Below, in pieces: positions 1-5,731 of a stretch of DNA of 43,479 nt. The position numbers were made by a program, and so were the translations under genes. The notes under the pieces were generated by a model. The model saw nothing but the letters and a program-made list of their open reading frames with translations, searched no databases and was not told where the DNA came from. This DNA is from a virus: IMG/VR virus record IMGVR_UViG_3300032081_000311, positions 1-43,479 of that record. The stretch is one strand, 5' to 3'. Numbering within the stretch: the stretch's first letter is position 1; every line of letters starts with the position of its first letter.

Positions 1-23
1 AGTGGTTTAGTTTTATCACTCAT
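1..23 (-). CDS. N-terminus of a CDS leaving the window on the left
   Basis: An ATG at position 23 on the minus strand begins MSDKTKP and runs off the left edge. It is preceded by a good ribosome-binding site (CTAAGGAGATTTACT before the ATG) and lies about 35 bases downstream of the promoter at 58-85. Only seven residues are visible, so no product can be named. It shows that the leftward gene series continues beyond the window. Confidence 0.6.
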
Positions 24-57
24 AGTAAATCTCCTTAGTTATTTTTTACTTATATAT

Positions 58-85
58 AGTATAAAGCCGAGCCTAGCGAATAAAA
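58..85 (-). promoter_or_regulatory. Early promoter P1 (sigma-70 like)
   Basis: Read on the minus strand: TTTTAT, a 16-base spacer, then TATACT. The -35 context GCTTTTATTC is a diverged copy of the GCTTTACTTT block seen at the other early promoters. It lies directly after the stop of the gene at 97-528 and before the partial gene at 1-23. It is the weakest member of the family by match. Confidence 0.6.
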
Positions 86-96
86 GCAGCCCTGCA

Positions 97-528
97 CTAC
101 CACCAACAAACCATTCTCGCATTAAACTCACTCGCACAACGTAATAACAATTCTAAGTCTTTGACTTCTTGATAAGTATATTCATACGGTGATCCGTGAT
201 GTGTTTGATAAATTATCGTATCGTGTTCTAAAGTGCGTTCTTCTTCTTTAGCATCTGATTCGATCGCATGTAATAAATCAGCTAGAGCTTGAGCTTGTTC
301 TTTTAACTCAGACGTTTGAATATGAATACTCTCTTCTGTATGCCATATACAATCTTCTTGCATCAACTCATCCATTAAAGGTTCATAATATTTACCTCGA
401 AACGATCCGTCGGCACCGTGACCGCTCATCATCCCACCGATTAAGTTCACGTTTTTTATACGTGGATCATCTTCGTAAGTAAAATCGGTCTCACAGTCGT
501 CGTGTTTAATATAACAATCTAATCCCAT
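97..528 (-). CDS. Hypothetical phage protein, 143 aa
   Basis: I do not recognise the function. The ATG at 528 follows GGAGGAATAATT, a strong ribosome-binding site. The protein begins MGLDCYIKHDD, is acidic in the middle and ends in Trp-Trp. A Gly/His-rich stretch (GGMMSGHGADGSFRGKYYE, about residues 31-49) is its most distinctive part. No signal peptide or membrane segment is visible. It is the last gene of the operon that starts at promoter P2 (1820-1847). Confidence 0.75.
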   Translation of the reverse strand: MGLDCYIKHDDCETDFTYEDDPRIKNVNLIGGMMSGHGADGSFRGKYYEPLMDELMQEDCIWHTEESIHIQTSELKEQAQALADLLHAIESDAKEEERTLEHDTIIYQTHHGSPYEYTYQEVKDLELLLRCASEFNARMVCWW

Positions 529-530
529 AA

Positions 531-698
531 TTATTCCTCCGTTGGATCCCAGTTTTCGTTATCAAATATTTCAGTATTTAATGCTTTAGGGCTCATCTCG
601 CCATTAGCAATCAACTTAATAATCTCGACATAATCGATATTTTCGGTTTCTACCCAAAATTTGACCTGTTCTTCGCTTAGTTGTGGTACAAACCTCAT
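531..698 (-). CDS. Small hypothetical protein, 55 aa
   Basis: A short gene filling the gap between its neighbours. The ATG at 698 overlaps the TGA of the upstream gene (ATGA), and the stop TAA lies at 531-533, just before the next gene. The product begins MRFVPQLSEEQVKFWVE and is acidic, without membrane segments or known motifs. The tight start-stop overlap and the lack of any other use for this stretch argue that it is real. Function unknown. Confidence 0.7.
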   Translation of the reverse strand: MRFVPQLSEEQVKFWVETENIDYVEIIKLIANGEMSPKALNTEIFDNENWDPTEE

Positions 699-1042
699 CT
701 TACTGATATAGGTGTAAAGTGCTTATCATCGTAATCCCACTCGACATCTAAAGTATCAGGTAAACCGTCAACATAACCATCATGGTCATAAAACTCAGAC
801 CAAGTTTTAAATTTTAAGTCGTCAGTATCTTTACTGCCGTCATAAGGTATGTCGTCCCAGTGATGTTTTACTTCATCCCAATTATTAAAATGTCCTATAG
901 GAAAACAACCTGCAATACTTAGTGCATGGTCTTCGGGAGACTCACCACTAGACCAAGCTTCTAATAAATCAGCTCGATTGTATTCTTCATGTATCCATGG
1001 AACAAATAAATGATAAGAAATAATTAATTTTTCTTGTTTCAT
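695..1042 (-). CDS. Hypothetical acidic protein, 115 aa
   Basis: Function not recognised. The ATG at 1042 overlaps the stop of the upstream gene and is preceded by AGAAGGAGATGCACTG, a good ribosome-binding site. The product is acidic and rich in Trp, Asp and His (for example WDEVKHHWDDIPYDG near residues 55-69). No membrane segment or signal peptide is seen. It is the third gene of the P2 operon and is translationally coupled to both neighbours by overlapping start and stop codons. Confidence 0.75.
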   Translation of the reverse strand: MKQEKLIISYHLFVPWIHEEYNRADLLEAWSSGESPEDHALSIAGCFPIGHFNNWDEVKHHWDDIPYDGSKDTDDLKFKTWSEFYDHDGYVDGLPDTLDVEWDYDDKHFTPISVR

Positions 1043-1425
1043 CAGTGCATCTCCTTCTCATCGGGAATCGGTATAAACTGCATAAAAGGTTCTTCGACAT
1101 GATCTTCAGGCATCCACTCGATCGTATCAGCATTATAACTACCGCTAATAGTCGCACCCTCATCATCATAACCAACAATAATGGCACGACCTGCTAATGG
1201 CTGATGGAACTCTGATAGTTTGAAATATCGTTGACCACCTAATACTTCATCTTTAAGTAAACCCTCATCATCAACTATGACCATCGTATCATCAGTTAAT
1301 GTAACAATATCAATAGGTCCTTCAAGTTGCATAAATTTCTTAGCGTCAGCTAGAGTAGAGTCTTCTGACAACTCTACTCTGGTAACAATTTGCTCGAACG
1401 GGTCGATAAGTAGTCCGTGTATCAT
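1042..1425 (-). CDS. DUF3846-like phage protein, 127 aa
   Basis: The ATG at 1425 overlaps the TGA of the upstream gene (ATGA), so I prefer it over an in-frame GTG three codons earlier. The order of elements resembles the phage DUF3846 family: MIHGLLIDPFEQIVTRVEL at the start, a central segment predicting the current value of a parameter (TLTDDTMVIVDDEGLL), and a later LAGRAIIVGYDDEG strand. That family is common in phages and plasmids and its role is unknown. Family assignment is by eye. Confidence 0.6.
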   Translation of the reverse strand: MIHGLLIDPFEQIVTRVELSEDSTLADAKKFMQLEGPIDIVTLTDDTMVIVDDEGLLKDEVLGGQRYFKLSEFHQPLAGRAIIVGYDDEGATISGSYNADTIEWMPEDHVEEPFMQFIPIPDEKEMH

Positions 1426-1769
1426 CTTGCCCACACTGATAAACTACCGTCGTCTAACTCGGCACTGAAATCCATATTTTGGATAGCACCTTTGGCGATA
1501 TCTTCGATACCTTCTTCAGTGTACTCACGAGCTTCTATATTATCGATACGAGCAGTTAGCTCAGATAATGTATTAAGTACTTTTTGCTCGGCTTCTTTCG
1601 ATAAATCAGCAGGATCGATTACTCGAGGCTGTAAATCATCTAAAACATCGGTAATACGATGTAATGAAGTCAGTAAGTCTGAATTAAATTCGCTGACTGT
1701 AGCATGTTCTAATAAACTGACATTGTTTTTAAGGTCAGCCACCTGTTGTTGGATTTTTTCAATATCCAT
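1422..1769 (-). CDS. Coiled-coil hypothetical protein, 115 aa
   Basis: The ATG at 1769 follows AAAGGAGAAAGAT, the strong ribosome-binding site typical of the first gene of an operon here. The product MDIEKIQQQVADLKNNVSL has heptad-like spacing of hydrophobic residues over residues 1-80, suggesting a coiled coil and probably oligomerisation. No catalytic motif is visible. It is the first gene downstream of promoter P2, whose transcript carries a 9-bp hairpin ahead of this gene. Function unknown. Confidence 0.75.
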   Translation of the reverse strand: MDIEKIQQQVADLKNNVSLLEHATVSEFNSDLLTSLHRITDVLDDLQPRVIDPADLSKEAEQKVLNTLSELTARIDNIEAREYTEEGIEDIAKGAIQNMDFSAELDDGSLSVWAR

Positions 1770-1791
1770 ATCTTTCTCCTTTCTAGTTAAT

Positions 1792-1812
1792 GTTATTAAA
1801 CCATTTAATAAC
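1792..1812 (-). promoter_or_regulatory. 5'-end hairpin of the P2 transcript
   Basis: A perfect 9-bp inverted repeat with a 3-base loop (GTTATTAAA, CCA, TTTAATAAC on the plus strand). It starts about where transcription from P2 should begin (near 1813). It may protect the mRNA 5' end or serve as an operator. There is no U tract on the minus side, so it is not a convincing terminator. Confidence 0.5.
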
Positions 1813-1819
1813 TAATACA

Positions 1820-1847
1820 AGTATGCCTAAGAGTACCGCGAAGTAAA
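1820..1847 (-). promoter_or_regulatory. Early promoter P2
   Basis: On the minus strand: CTGCTTTACTTC containing -35 TTTACT, a 16-base spacer, then -10 CATACT. It lies between the stop of the MazG-like gene and the start of the gene at 1422-1769. It belongs to the family of early promoters with an extended GCTTTACTT block. Confidence 0.7.
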
Positions 1848-1869
1848 GCAGTACTAGAAGGCAAGAAAC

Positions 1870-2175
1870 CTAGAGGTCTTCTTGTTTCTTCCATAAACCG
1901 TTTTCCAATCGACCTGTACGACCAGATATCTCATCGTAAGCGGCTTGCATGCACTCCTCGAGCGTTAAACCTTTTTGTTCGGCTAAAACGATCAAACAAA
2001 CAACACAATCCCCTATCCCGTCTTTTAATCCAGGTGCATCATCGTAAGCGAGTGCTCGAGCTGTTTCACCGACTTCTTCTACAAGTTTCAACATCTGTTT
2101 TTCAGGTTGTATATCGGGACCATAAAGTAGACCACGGACTTCCGCCCAATCAGCTATATCATCAATTACTTTCAT
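1870..2175 (-). CDS. MazG-like NTP pyrophosphohydrolase, 101 aa
   Basis: This resembles the MazG/all-alpha NTP pyrophosphohydrolase fold, which hydrolyses (d)NTPs to monophosphate and pyrophosphate. The metal-binding pattern is visible: KLVEEVGETARAL (residues 30-42, with Glu33, Glu34 and Glu37) and KDGIGDCVVCLI (residues 51-62, with Asp52 and Asp56). At 101 aa it is a single-domain form, as usual in phages, where such enzymes are thought to adjust nucleotide pools or alarmone levels. It is the last gene of the P3 unit and overlaps the preceding gene by 14 bases. Confidence 0.8.
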   Translation of the reverse strand: MKVIDDIADWAEVRGLLYGPDIQPEKQMLKLVEEVGETARALAYDDAPGLKDGIGDCVVCLIVLAEQKGLTLEECMQAAYDEISGRTGRLENGLWKKQEDL

Positions 2176-2407
2176 TATTACTCCAAGTTTTAGGTGGTTC
2201 GGTAGGTGGTAGACTTAAATCAAAAGCTATTTGTTTTTTATCGATCATCCTGCGTAAAGCTTCATGAACGTGAAACATTTCGATTCGACCGTTTTCGCCC
2301 TCAGGAAGCTTAAATGCTATTTTAATGGTAGCAATCGGATAATCTTGTGATTCGTCCGTATGTGAGATTCTATAACCTACAGCACCCATCATATTGAAAT
2401 CACTCAT
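2162..2407 (-). CDS. Hypothetical protein, 81 aa
   Basis: Function not recognised. The ATG at 2407 overlaps the stop of the upstream membrane-protein gene (ATGA), and its 3' end overlaps the MazG-like gene. The product, MSDFNMMGAVGYRISHTDES onwards, is a soluble small protein with no known motif. Its place between a membrane protein and MazG in a tightly overlapped series supports it as a real gene. Confidence 0.7.
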   Translation of the reverse strand: MSDFNMMGAVGYRISHTDESQDYPIATIKIAFKLPEGENGRIEMFHVHEALRRMIDKKQIAFDLSLPPTEPPKTWSNNESN

Positions 2408-2589
2408 TTAGTCATCCTCGTAATTTTTATTAATTTATATACAACTAATGCAAAACACATTCCTAATAAAACAGCAGGAATTAATATTTGCCACTGGATG
2501 TTTTCTACAAACAAAAAGTCAAGCCAATATTCAATTCCTCTTTCTTCCCAATAAGCTGTATTCCAAAAAGTTTCTCTAAATATCATCAT
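2404..2589 (-). CDS. Small single-pass membrane protein, 61 aa
   Basis: The product has an aromatic, acidic N-terminal part and one strong hydrophobic segment (about residues 33-54, around ILIPAVLLGMCFALVVY), followed by a basic tail (KLIKITRMTK). This suggests one membrane helix with a cytoplasmic C-terminus. The start is ATG at 2589 or the adjacent ATG at 2586; the ribosome-binding site is weak. It overlaps the preceding 59-aa gene by 14 bases. Function unknown; an early-expressed phage membrane protein could alter host envelope physiology. Confidence 0.65.
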   Translation of the reverse strand: MMIFRETFWNTAYWEERGIEYWLDFLFVENIQWQILIPAVLLGMCFALVVYKLIKITRMTK

Positions 2590-2755
2590 TTTTATGACTC
2601 AAATCTGTTGTAACAACTCGACCGCTTTTATATTTAAGTTCGCGATAATGCGTTGTTGGACTTTTTTGATAATAATATGAAACTAGTTTGTTATTATCTT
2701 CTTCTTGTGCAAGTTTTTCGCGTTGTTGCTCAACGACTGCCTTATGTTGTGTCAT
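2576..2755 (-). CDS. Small hypothetical protein, 59 aa
   Basis: A short gene filling the space between its neighbours. The ATG at 2755 overlaps the upstream TGA (ATGA) and follows AAGGAGGACTT, one of the best ribosome-binding sites in this region. The stop is TAG at 2576-2578. The product, MTQHKAVVEQQREKLAQEED onwards, is charged, with a helical N-terminal half and a basic, Tyr-rich middle. No known motif. Confidence 0.75.
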   Translation of the reverse strand: MTQHKAVVEQQREKLAQEEDNNKLVSYYYQKSPTTHYRELKYKSGRVVTTDLSHKNDDI

Positions 2756-3000
2756 AAGTCCTCCTTATAATCGAAACCTTCTAACATAGCATCGGTTATT
2801 TTTTCATAATCGATAACGTCATCGGCTTCTAATGTATCAAATAATAATGCTATACCCCTTTCGACTCTATTACGATCCATACGTGCTAAATATTCTTCAG
2901 ACGTTTGATCAGCTATATAAGGCTCTAAAGCAATAGCGATCGTCGCAACAGCTCGTTCTATAGGGTTTAAATCAAACTTGGGTTTAGCTTTTCGTGGCAT
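2752..3000 (-). CDS. Hypothetical protein, 82 aa
   Basis: I place the start at ATG 3000 (MPRKAKPKFDLN) because GAAGG lies five bases upstream; an in-frame GTG at 3006 is the alternative. The product has a basic N-terminus and an acidic, helical remainder (IERAVATIAIALEPYIADQ near residues 15-33). It overlaps the upstream gene by 17 bases. No family recognised. Confidence 0.7.
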   Translation of the reverse strand: MPRKAKPKFDLNPIERAVATIAIALEPYIADQTSEEYLARMDRNRVERGIALLFDTLEADDVIDYEKITDAMLEGFDYKEDL

Positions 3001-3235
3001 CTTCACCTTCTTTTTTGAAACGGTTAATCATCGTATCGAAGATATCGTTAATCGCAACAGGTTCTTTTGTTTTGATTACGTTAGCTTCGACCTCGAGTTT
3101 TTTAATACGTTGTATCAACATATTATTCACATCGAGTTGTGCTTGCATAAACTCCTGTGTTTTACGTTGCGTATCAACTAATAAATCGAGACTACGTGTA
3201 AGCGTATCGATCATTTGCATTATTTCTTTATCCAT
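2984..3235 (-). CDS. Coiled-coil hypothetical protein, 83 aa
   Basis: The ATG at 3235 follows AAAGGAGAAATAT, the operon-head ribosome-binding site. The product, MDKEIMQMIDTLTRSLDLL onwards, looks largely alpha-helical with coiled-coil spacing over residues 1-55. It is the first protein-coding gene downstream of the structured RNA block at 3250-3761, so its leader is about 500 bases if the transcript is continuous from promoter P3. Function unknown. Confidence 0.75.
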   Translation of the reverse strand: MDKEIMQMIDTLTRSLDLLVDTQRKTQEFMQAQLDVNNMLIQRIKKLEVEANVIKTKEPVAINDIFDTMINRFKKEGEDATKS

Positions 3236-3249
3236 ATATTTCTCCTTTC

Positions 3250-3761
3250 TTATTAATAAATGGATGAGTTTATTTTATTCTCAAAACTCATACCTGCTAA
3301 AGTAGAGAGCAATTAAAGTGAGGGAACAATGTGCATCGCAGGTGCGACCTGCTTTGACTATTTGATTACACACGCTAGTCAGGATTTTTCTGGTGTAACC
3401 CTCTATCCACATGGAACTGTAAAAAGTGTGGCGATGAGAGGAACTCGGTTTCCACATATACCTCCGTTCATCCTAACCGACTCGAAAGTACAGGCTTTTA
3501 CAAGGATCGGGACATCACCACATTGAAGGTCTAGTAGTTTTGAGTCACTTCTCGGGATAACCTTCTCGCACCCGATGGCTGACTGGTTGTGGCTTGAGTA
3601 TTTAACAAGTCTCATTTAACTGACCTCGTGAATCTTGTCAGCACCACGTTTTGTGCCAGAGAGGTGAGCGGTCTAACTAAAAAACTCCGCTCGGTATCAT
3701 TATTTAATGGAGTAATCATATGAATCTCTCTGGACTTATCAAACTTGTTCTAGTAAACATA
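3250..3761 (-). ncRNA. Candidate structured RNA or long structured 5' leader
   Basis: No convincing gene lies in this roughly 500-base gap. It is richer in G+C (about 45% over 3301-3720 by hand count) than nearby genes. It begins at the predicted start site of promoter P3 (near 3760). On the minus strand it can form nested helices: 3741-3749 with 3604-3612 (9 bp, one G-U) closing a multibranch region; 3726-3733 with 3656-3663 (8 bp); 3687-3692 with 3666-3671 (6 GC-rich bp); 3637-3641 with 3620-3624. Further 3' are a possible pseudoknot (3588-3592 with 3518-3522, interleaved with 3571-3576 and 3506-3511), a 6-bp helix 3475-3480 with 3445-3450, a 6-bp hairpin at 3338-3352 and an 8-bp hairpin at 3264-3291. 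It could be a free ncRNA or a regulatory leader of the gene at 2984-3235. I do not recognise a known class. Confidence 0.6.
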
Positions 3762-3766
3762 CTTAT

Positions 3767-3796
3767 AGTATAAAGTACGAAAGTTAGCAAAGTAAA
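3767..3796 (-). promoter_or_regulatory. Early promoter P3
   Basis: On the minus strand: TAGTGCTTTACTTTGC containing -35 TTTACT, an 18-base spacer, then -10 TATACT. It directly follows the stop of the gene at 3803-3991 and points into the structured RNA block. The extended block matches P4-P7 closely. Confidence 0.8.
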
Positions 3797-3802
3797 GCAC
3801 TA

Positions 3803-3991
3803 TTAAGAACCCCTCATTCGTGCCATAGTTTTTGTTTTTCGATATATTGCACGACCGCACTTTGGGTCTAAAAAGATCGTAGGTAGTAAAGTACCAAACC
3901 GATCTTTTGTTTGTACGTGTTTAGCGTCTCGCCAATCAGCTCCACCTGTTGCTAACACTTTGCGTAATAATTTAGCTTTCTTTAAATTCAT
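3803..3991 (-). CDS. Small basic phage protein, 62 aa
   Basis: A small basic protein starting MNLKKAKLLRKVLATGG, with a C-terminal LDPKCGRAIYRKTKTMARM segment. This arrangement (NLKKAKxLR near the start, then a Pro-x-x-Gly-Arg-Ala-x-Tyr motif) is familiar from small phage proteins of unknown function. The ATG at 3991 overlaps the end of the upstream lipoprotein gene by 20 bases. It may bind nucleic acid given its charge, but no domain shows this. Confidence 0.7.
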   Translation of the reverse strand: MNLKKAKLLRKVLATGGADWRDAKHVQTKDRFGTLLPTIFLDPKCGRAIYRKTKTMARMRGS

Positions 3992-4184
3992 AATCTATTT
4001 CCATACATTTTGACCATTGGTCTTGGTTAACTTCTTCAGGATAGGTTGTATACAACTTATCCCGACATTCTTTAAACTGTTTACGCCAAGCCGCAGGATC
4101 ATATCGATCGTTCCATTCCTTAGTTTCTGGAACGTATGCCGCACAGCCTGTAATGATAAATACTGTTAATAATCGATAAATCAT
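3972..4184 (-). CDS. Small predicted lipoprotein, 70 aa
   Basis: The N-terminus MIYRLLTVFIITGCAAYVP is a short lipoprotein signal: a positive residue, a hydrophobic core and an ITGC lipobox with Cys14 as the predicted lipidated residue. The mature part is about 57 residues, charged and Trp/Tyr-rich, with two further Cys residues (in KECRDKL and SKCMEID). The ATG overlaps the upstream stop (ATGA). It lies among early genes, away from the lysis genes, which fits an envelope or superinfection-exclusion role better than an outer spanin, but this is inference. Confidence 0.7.
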   Translation of the reverse strand: MIYRLLTVFIITGCAAYVPETKEWNDRYDPAAWRKQFKECRDKLYTTYPEEVNQDQWSKCMEIDYEFKES

Positions 4185-4498
4185 AATTCGTCTGACAGGA
4201 TATTGTTGGGTAAATCAACATAAGGTAGATTGTTATAATCTTCGTATTCCATATCTAAAAAGAATCGCTCGTTTGCTTCTGGATCAGGTCCTGGAATTAC
4301 AAACATAGCTCTAACTTCTATATCGTTATGATCTAAAGTGTAAGTAATTGGTAGTTTGACTTTTTCTAAATCGTAACCTAATTCGAGTAAAGCTCCGTTA
4401 ACAATCCCTACGTCAGGGTATCTGTTTTTGCCAGAGTCTTCGGCTTTTTGTGTAAGAGTTTCTAATAGCTCAACCGTTGCATATTTAACTTGTGCCAT
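4181..4498 (-). CDS. Hypothetical protein, 105 aa
   Basis: Function not recognised. The product, MAQVKYATVELLETLTQKAED onwards, is acidic, with predicted mixed helix and strand and no membrane segment. Its ATG at 4498 lies inside the end of the upstream gene (14-base overlap), and its stop overlaps the start of the lipoprotein gene. It belongs to a four-gene series (4688 to 3803) without a clear promoter of its own, so it may depend on readthrough of the terminator at 4700-4735. Confidence 0.7.
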   Translation of the reverse strand: MAQVKYATVELLETLTQKAEDSGKNRYPDVGIVNGALLELGYDLEKVKLPITYTLDHNDIEVRAMFVIPGPDPEANERFFLDMEYEDYNNLPYVDLPNNILSDEL

Positions 4499-4688
4499 GT
4501 TTTTCCTCTATAAGATTATCGATTGCTTCATACATAACGTTATGTACTGCTTTTTCAAAAAGTTCAGCATCCTCGTTTTTAATTTCAATAAACGGATCTT
4601 TTAACATTGCGTGTATTACGTGTCGTGCTAAAACTGCTACATTGGTTTTAAACGTTAATCCGTTTTGTTTAGTTATTTCTATTTCCAT
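4485..4688 (-). CDS. Hypothetical protein, 67 aa
   Basis: The ATG at 4688 follows AGGGGAAAACG, a usable ribosome-binding site that itself follows the U tract of the terminator at 4700-4735. The product, MEIEITKQNGLTFKTNVAVL onwards, is small and acidic with alternating strand and helix and no known motif. It is the first gene of the four-gene series that ends at 3803. Confidence 0.65.
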   Translation of the reverse strand: MEIEITKQNGLTFKTNVAVLARHVIHAMLKDPFIEIKNEDAELFEKAVHNVMYEAIDNLIEEKHGTS

Positions 4689-4699
4689 CGTTTTCCCCT

Positions 4700-4735
4700 A
4701 AAAAATAAGTGCACAACAAACATTGTTATGCACTT
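4700..4735 (-). terminator. Strong intrinsic terminator
   Basis: On the minus strand a 13-bp stem pairs positions 4735-4723 with 4719-4707 around a 3-base loop and is followed by ATTTTTT (4706-4700). One pair is G-U in the minus-strand RNA but would be a C-A mismatch in a plus-strand RNA, which supports minus orientation. It lies just after the stop at 4742 and should end the transcript of the histone-like gene. Confidence 0.85.
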
Positions 4736-4741
4736 AACAGA

Positions 4742-5113
4742 TTATACCTTTGCGAAGTAGCCTTCATCAACAAGTCTTTTCGCATAAAATCTAAAGATTC
4801 TAAGCGGGTCTTGACCTGTAGTCAGATTGCCTTGCTTCACTGCAAGAGATACTAGATCTTGTGCTGTAAAACTAGCAGAGTCTAAATCACTCTTTTTAGC
4901 TTCACTAACAGTTAAGATCAAGGCTCTCATCTGCGGAGTAAAACCTTTAGACTCAGGAACTTTGCCTATGAACTTATATAAAGTTCTAGAAGCTCCTTTG
5001 CCTGTTGAACTAGGCTTCGGGACTGCTGTCACTTTAGCTTTGCTCAAAGGTTTTGTTACTGCTTTCGCAGGAACTCTCTTTGCAGAGGTAGATGTAGATG
5101 TTGCTGTTTGCAT
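4742..5113 (-). CDS. Histone-tail-like DNA-binding protein with winged-helix-like C-terminus, 123 aa
   Basis: I start at ATG 5113 (MQTATSTSTSAKRVPAKAV) because it follows AAAGGAGAAAGAT; an ATG 27 bases upstream lacks such a site. The first 48 or so residues are rich in Lys, Ala, Pro, Ser and Thr, like a histone H1 tail. The rest (SRTLYKFIGKVP to the end) looks like a compact helical domain with a final strand or wing (RFYAKRLVDEGYFAKV), as in small winged-helix proteins. It has its own promoter (P4) and terminator, so it is a monocistronic and probably highly expressed early gene. DNA coating or host-gene control is plausible but not shown. Confidence 0.7.
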   Translation of the reverse strand: MQTATSTSTSAKRVPAKAVTKPLSKAKVTAVPKPSSTGKGASRTLYKFIGKVPESKGFTPQMRALILTVSEAKKSDLDSASFTAQDLVSLAVKQGNLTTGQDPLRIFRFYAKRLVDEGYFAKV

Positions 5114-5141
5114 ATCTTTCTCCTTTCTTTTGGTTAACAAA

Positions 5142-5159
5142 TTCTAACTTGCGTTAGAA
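5142..5159 (-). promoter_or_regulatory. 5'-end hairpin of the P4 transcript
   Basis: A perfect 7-bp inverted repeat (TTCTAAC, TTGC, GTTAGAA on the plus strand) beginning about five bases after the predicted P4 start site. The position matches hairpins found behind P2 and P5. It may stabilise the mRNA end or act as an operator. Confidence 0.55.
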
Positions 5160-5170
5160 CAACTATTAAT

Positions 5171-5199
5171 AGTATGCCTACGAAATACGTGAAAGTAAA
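5171..5199 (-). promoter_or_regulatory. Early promoter P4
   Basis: On the minus strand: TAGTGCTTTACTTTCAC containing -35 TTTACT, a 17-base spacer, then -10 CATACT. It drives the histone-like gene at 4742-5113. The extended block is the same as at P3, P5 and P6. Confidence 0.8.
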
Positions 5200-5231
5200 G
5201 CACTATAACGAGTACCTCATAGGCAGACTGT

Positions 5232-5492
5232 TTACAAGCTACGCCAAACGCGGACGCCTGAGATTTCGTTTTCTAAACGATATCTAATGACGAACTTCCA
5301 TTCGGGTTCTTGTTTTTTGCCAAAGCCTCGACTGGCTTGAGCTAAACGGTTCTTCATTCGCTGAGAGTTATCGCTTGGGCTAAGTGGGAAGAAGATCGAG
5401 TCTCCTACTTTCATCTTAGCAAACGGATAGCTTGTCTGCGAACGTTGATCCTCAGGTAAAGGTATACCTGATTCTATTATAGGTTCTTGCAT
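5232..5492 (-). CDS. DUF7303-like phage protein, 86 aa
   Basis: A small protein with the pattern YPFAKMKVGDSIFFPLS in the middle and GVRVWRSL at the end. This 'M-x-V-G-D-S ... V-R-V-W-R' layout is a common phage family of unknown function, sometimes labelled DUF7303; I assign it by eye. The middle is basic (RLAQASRGFGKK), which may favour nucleic-acid binding. The ATG at 5492 coincides with the stop of the upstream gene. It is the last gene of the P5 operon. Confidence 0.65.
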   Translation of the reverse strand: MQEPIIESGIPLPEDQRSQTSYPFAKMKVGDSIFFPLSPSDNSQRMKNRLAQASRGFGKKQEPEWKFVIRYRLENEISGVRVWRSL

Positions 5493-5731
5493 TAGTGCAC
5501 CTCCTTAGGTGGGTCGGAAAACTCAACTAGACCTTTTTCTTCTAGGAAATTTTTCCAGAACATTAAAATTAATGATTGATCAGTAATACCGTGTAGTTCT
5601 TGACAGCCCTGAGCAATCATCGTGTCACGTATGACGGAAGCTAACTCATCGTTAGCTCCCTCATACAATGCTGACCAGACCATGGCTAAAACTTCACCAT
5701 CAACTAAATATGATTTAGGGTCTTGAGCCAT
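5492..5731 (-). CDS. Hypothetical protein, 79 aa
   Basis: Function not recognised. The product is acidic and mostly helical (YLVDGEVLAMVWSALYEGAND near the start) with no membrane segment. It lies between the DUF932 gene and the DUF7303-like gene, with start and stop codons overlapping both neighbours (TAATG type). Co-transcription from P5 is likely. Confidence 0.7.
   Translation of the reverse strand: MAQDPKSYLVDGEVLAMVWSALYEGANDELASVIRDTMIAQGCQELHGITDQSLILMFWKNFLEEKGLVEFSDPPKEVH

Noticed and set aside
3329-3526. Plus-strand frame of 65 codons in the RNA-like block
   Set aside because: No ribosome-binding site of the local type, unusual amino-acid mix, and it opposes the P3 transcript. It also crosses several predicted helices.
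3403-3615. Minus-strand frame of 70 codons (MRLVKYSSHNQ) in the same block
   Set aside because: It does have a GAGGT eight bases upstream of the ATG, so it is not excluded. The Cys/Ser-rich composition, base composition unlike neighbouring genes and overlap with the folded helices favour a non-coding reading.
3250-3761. Group I intron, tmRNA or RNase P RNA
   Set aside because: A GACTA/TAGTC pair recalls a P7 helix but the space between its arms is too short for P3 and P8. The conserved boxes of tmRNA and RNase P are not seen.
3720-3773. Plus-strand 17-codon frame MNLSGLIKLVLV with a GGAG-like site
   Set aside because: It lies under promoter P3 and the first helix of the RNA on the opposite strand; no plus-strand promoter or downstream gene supports it.
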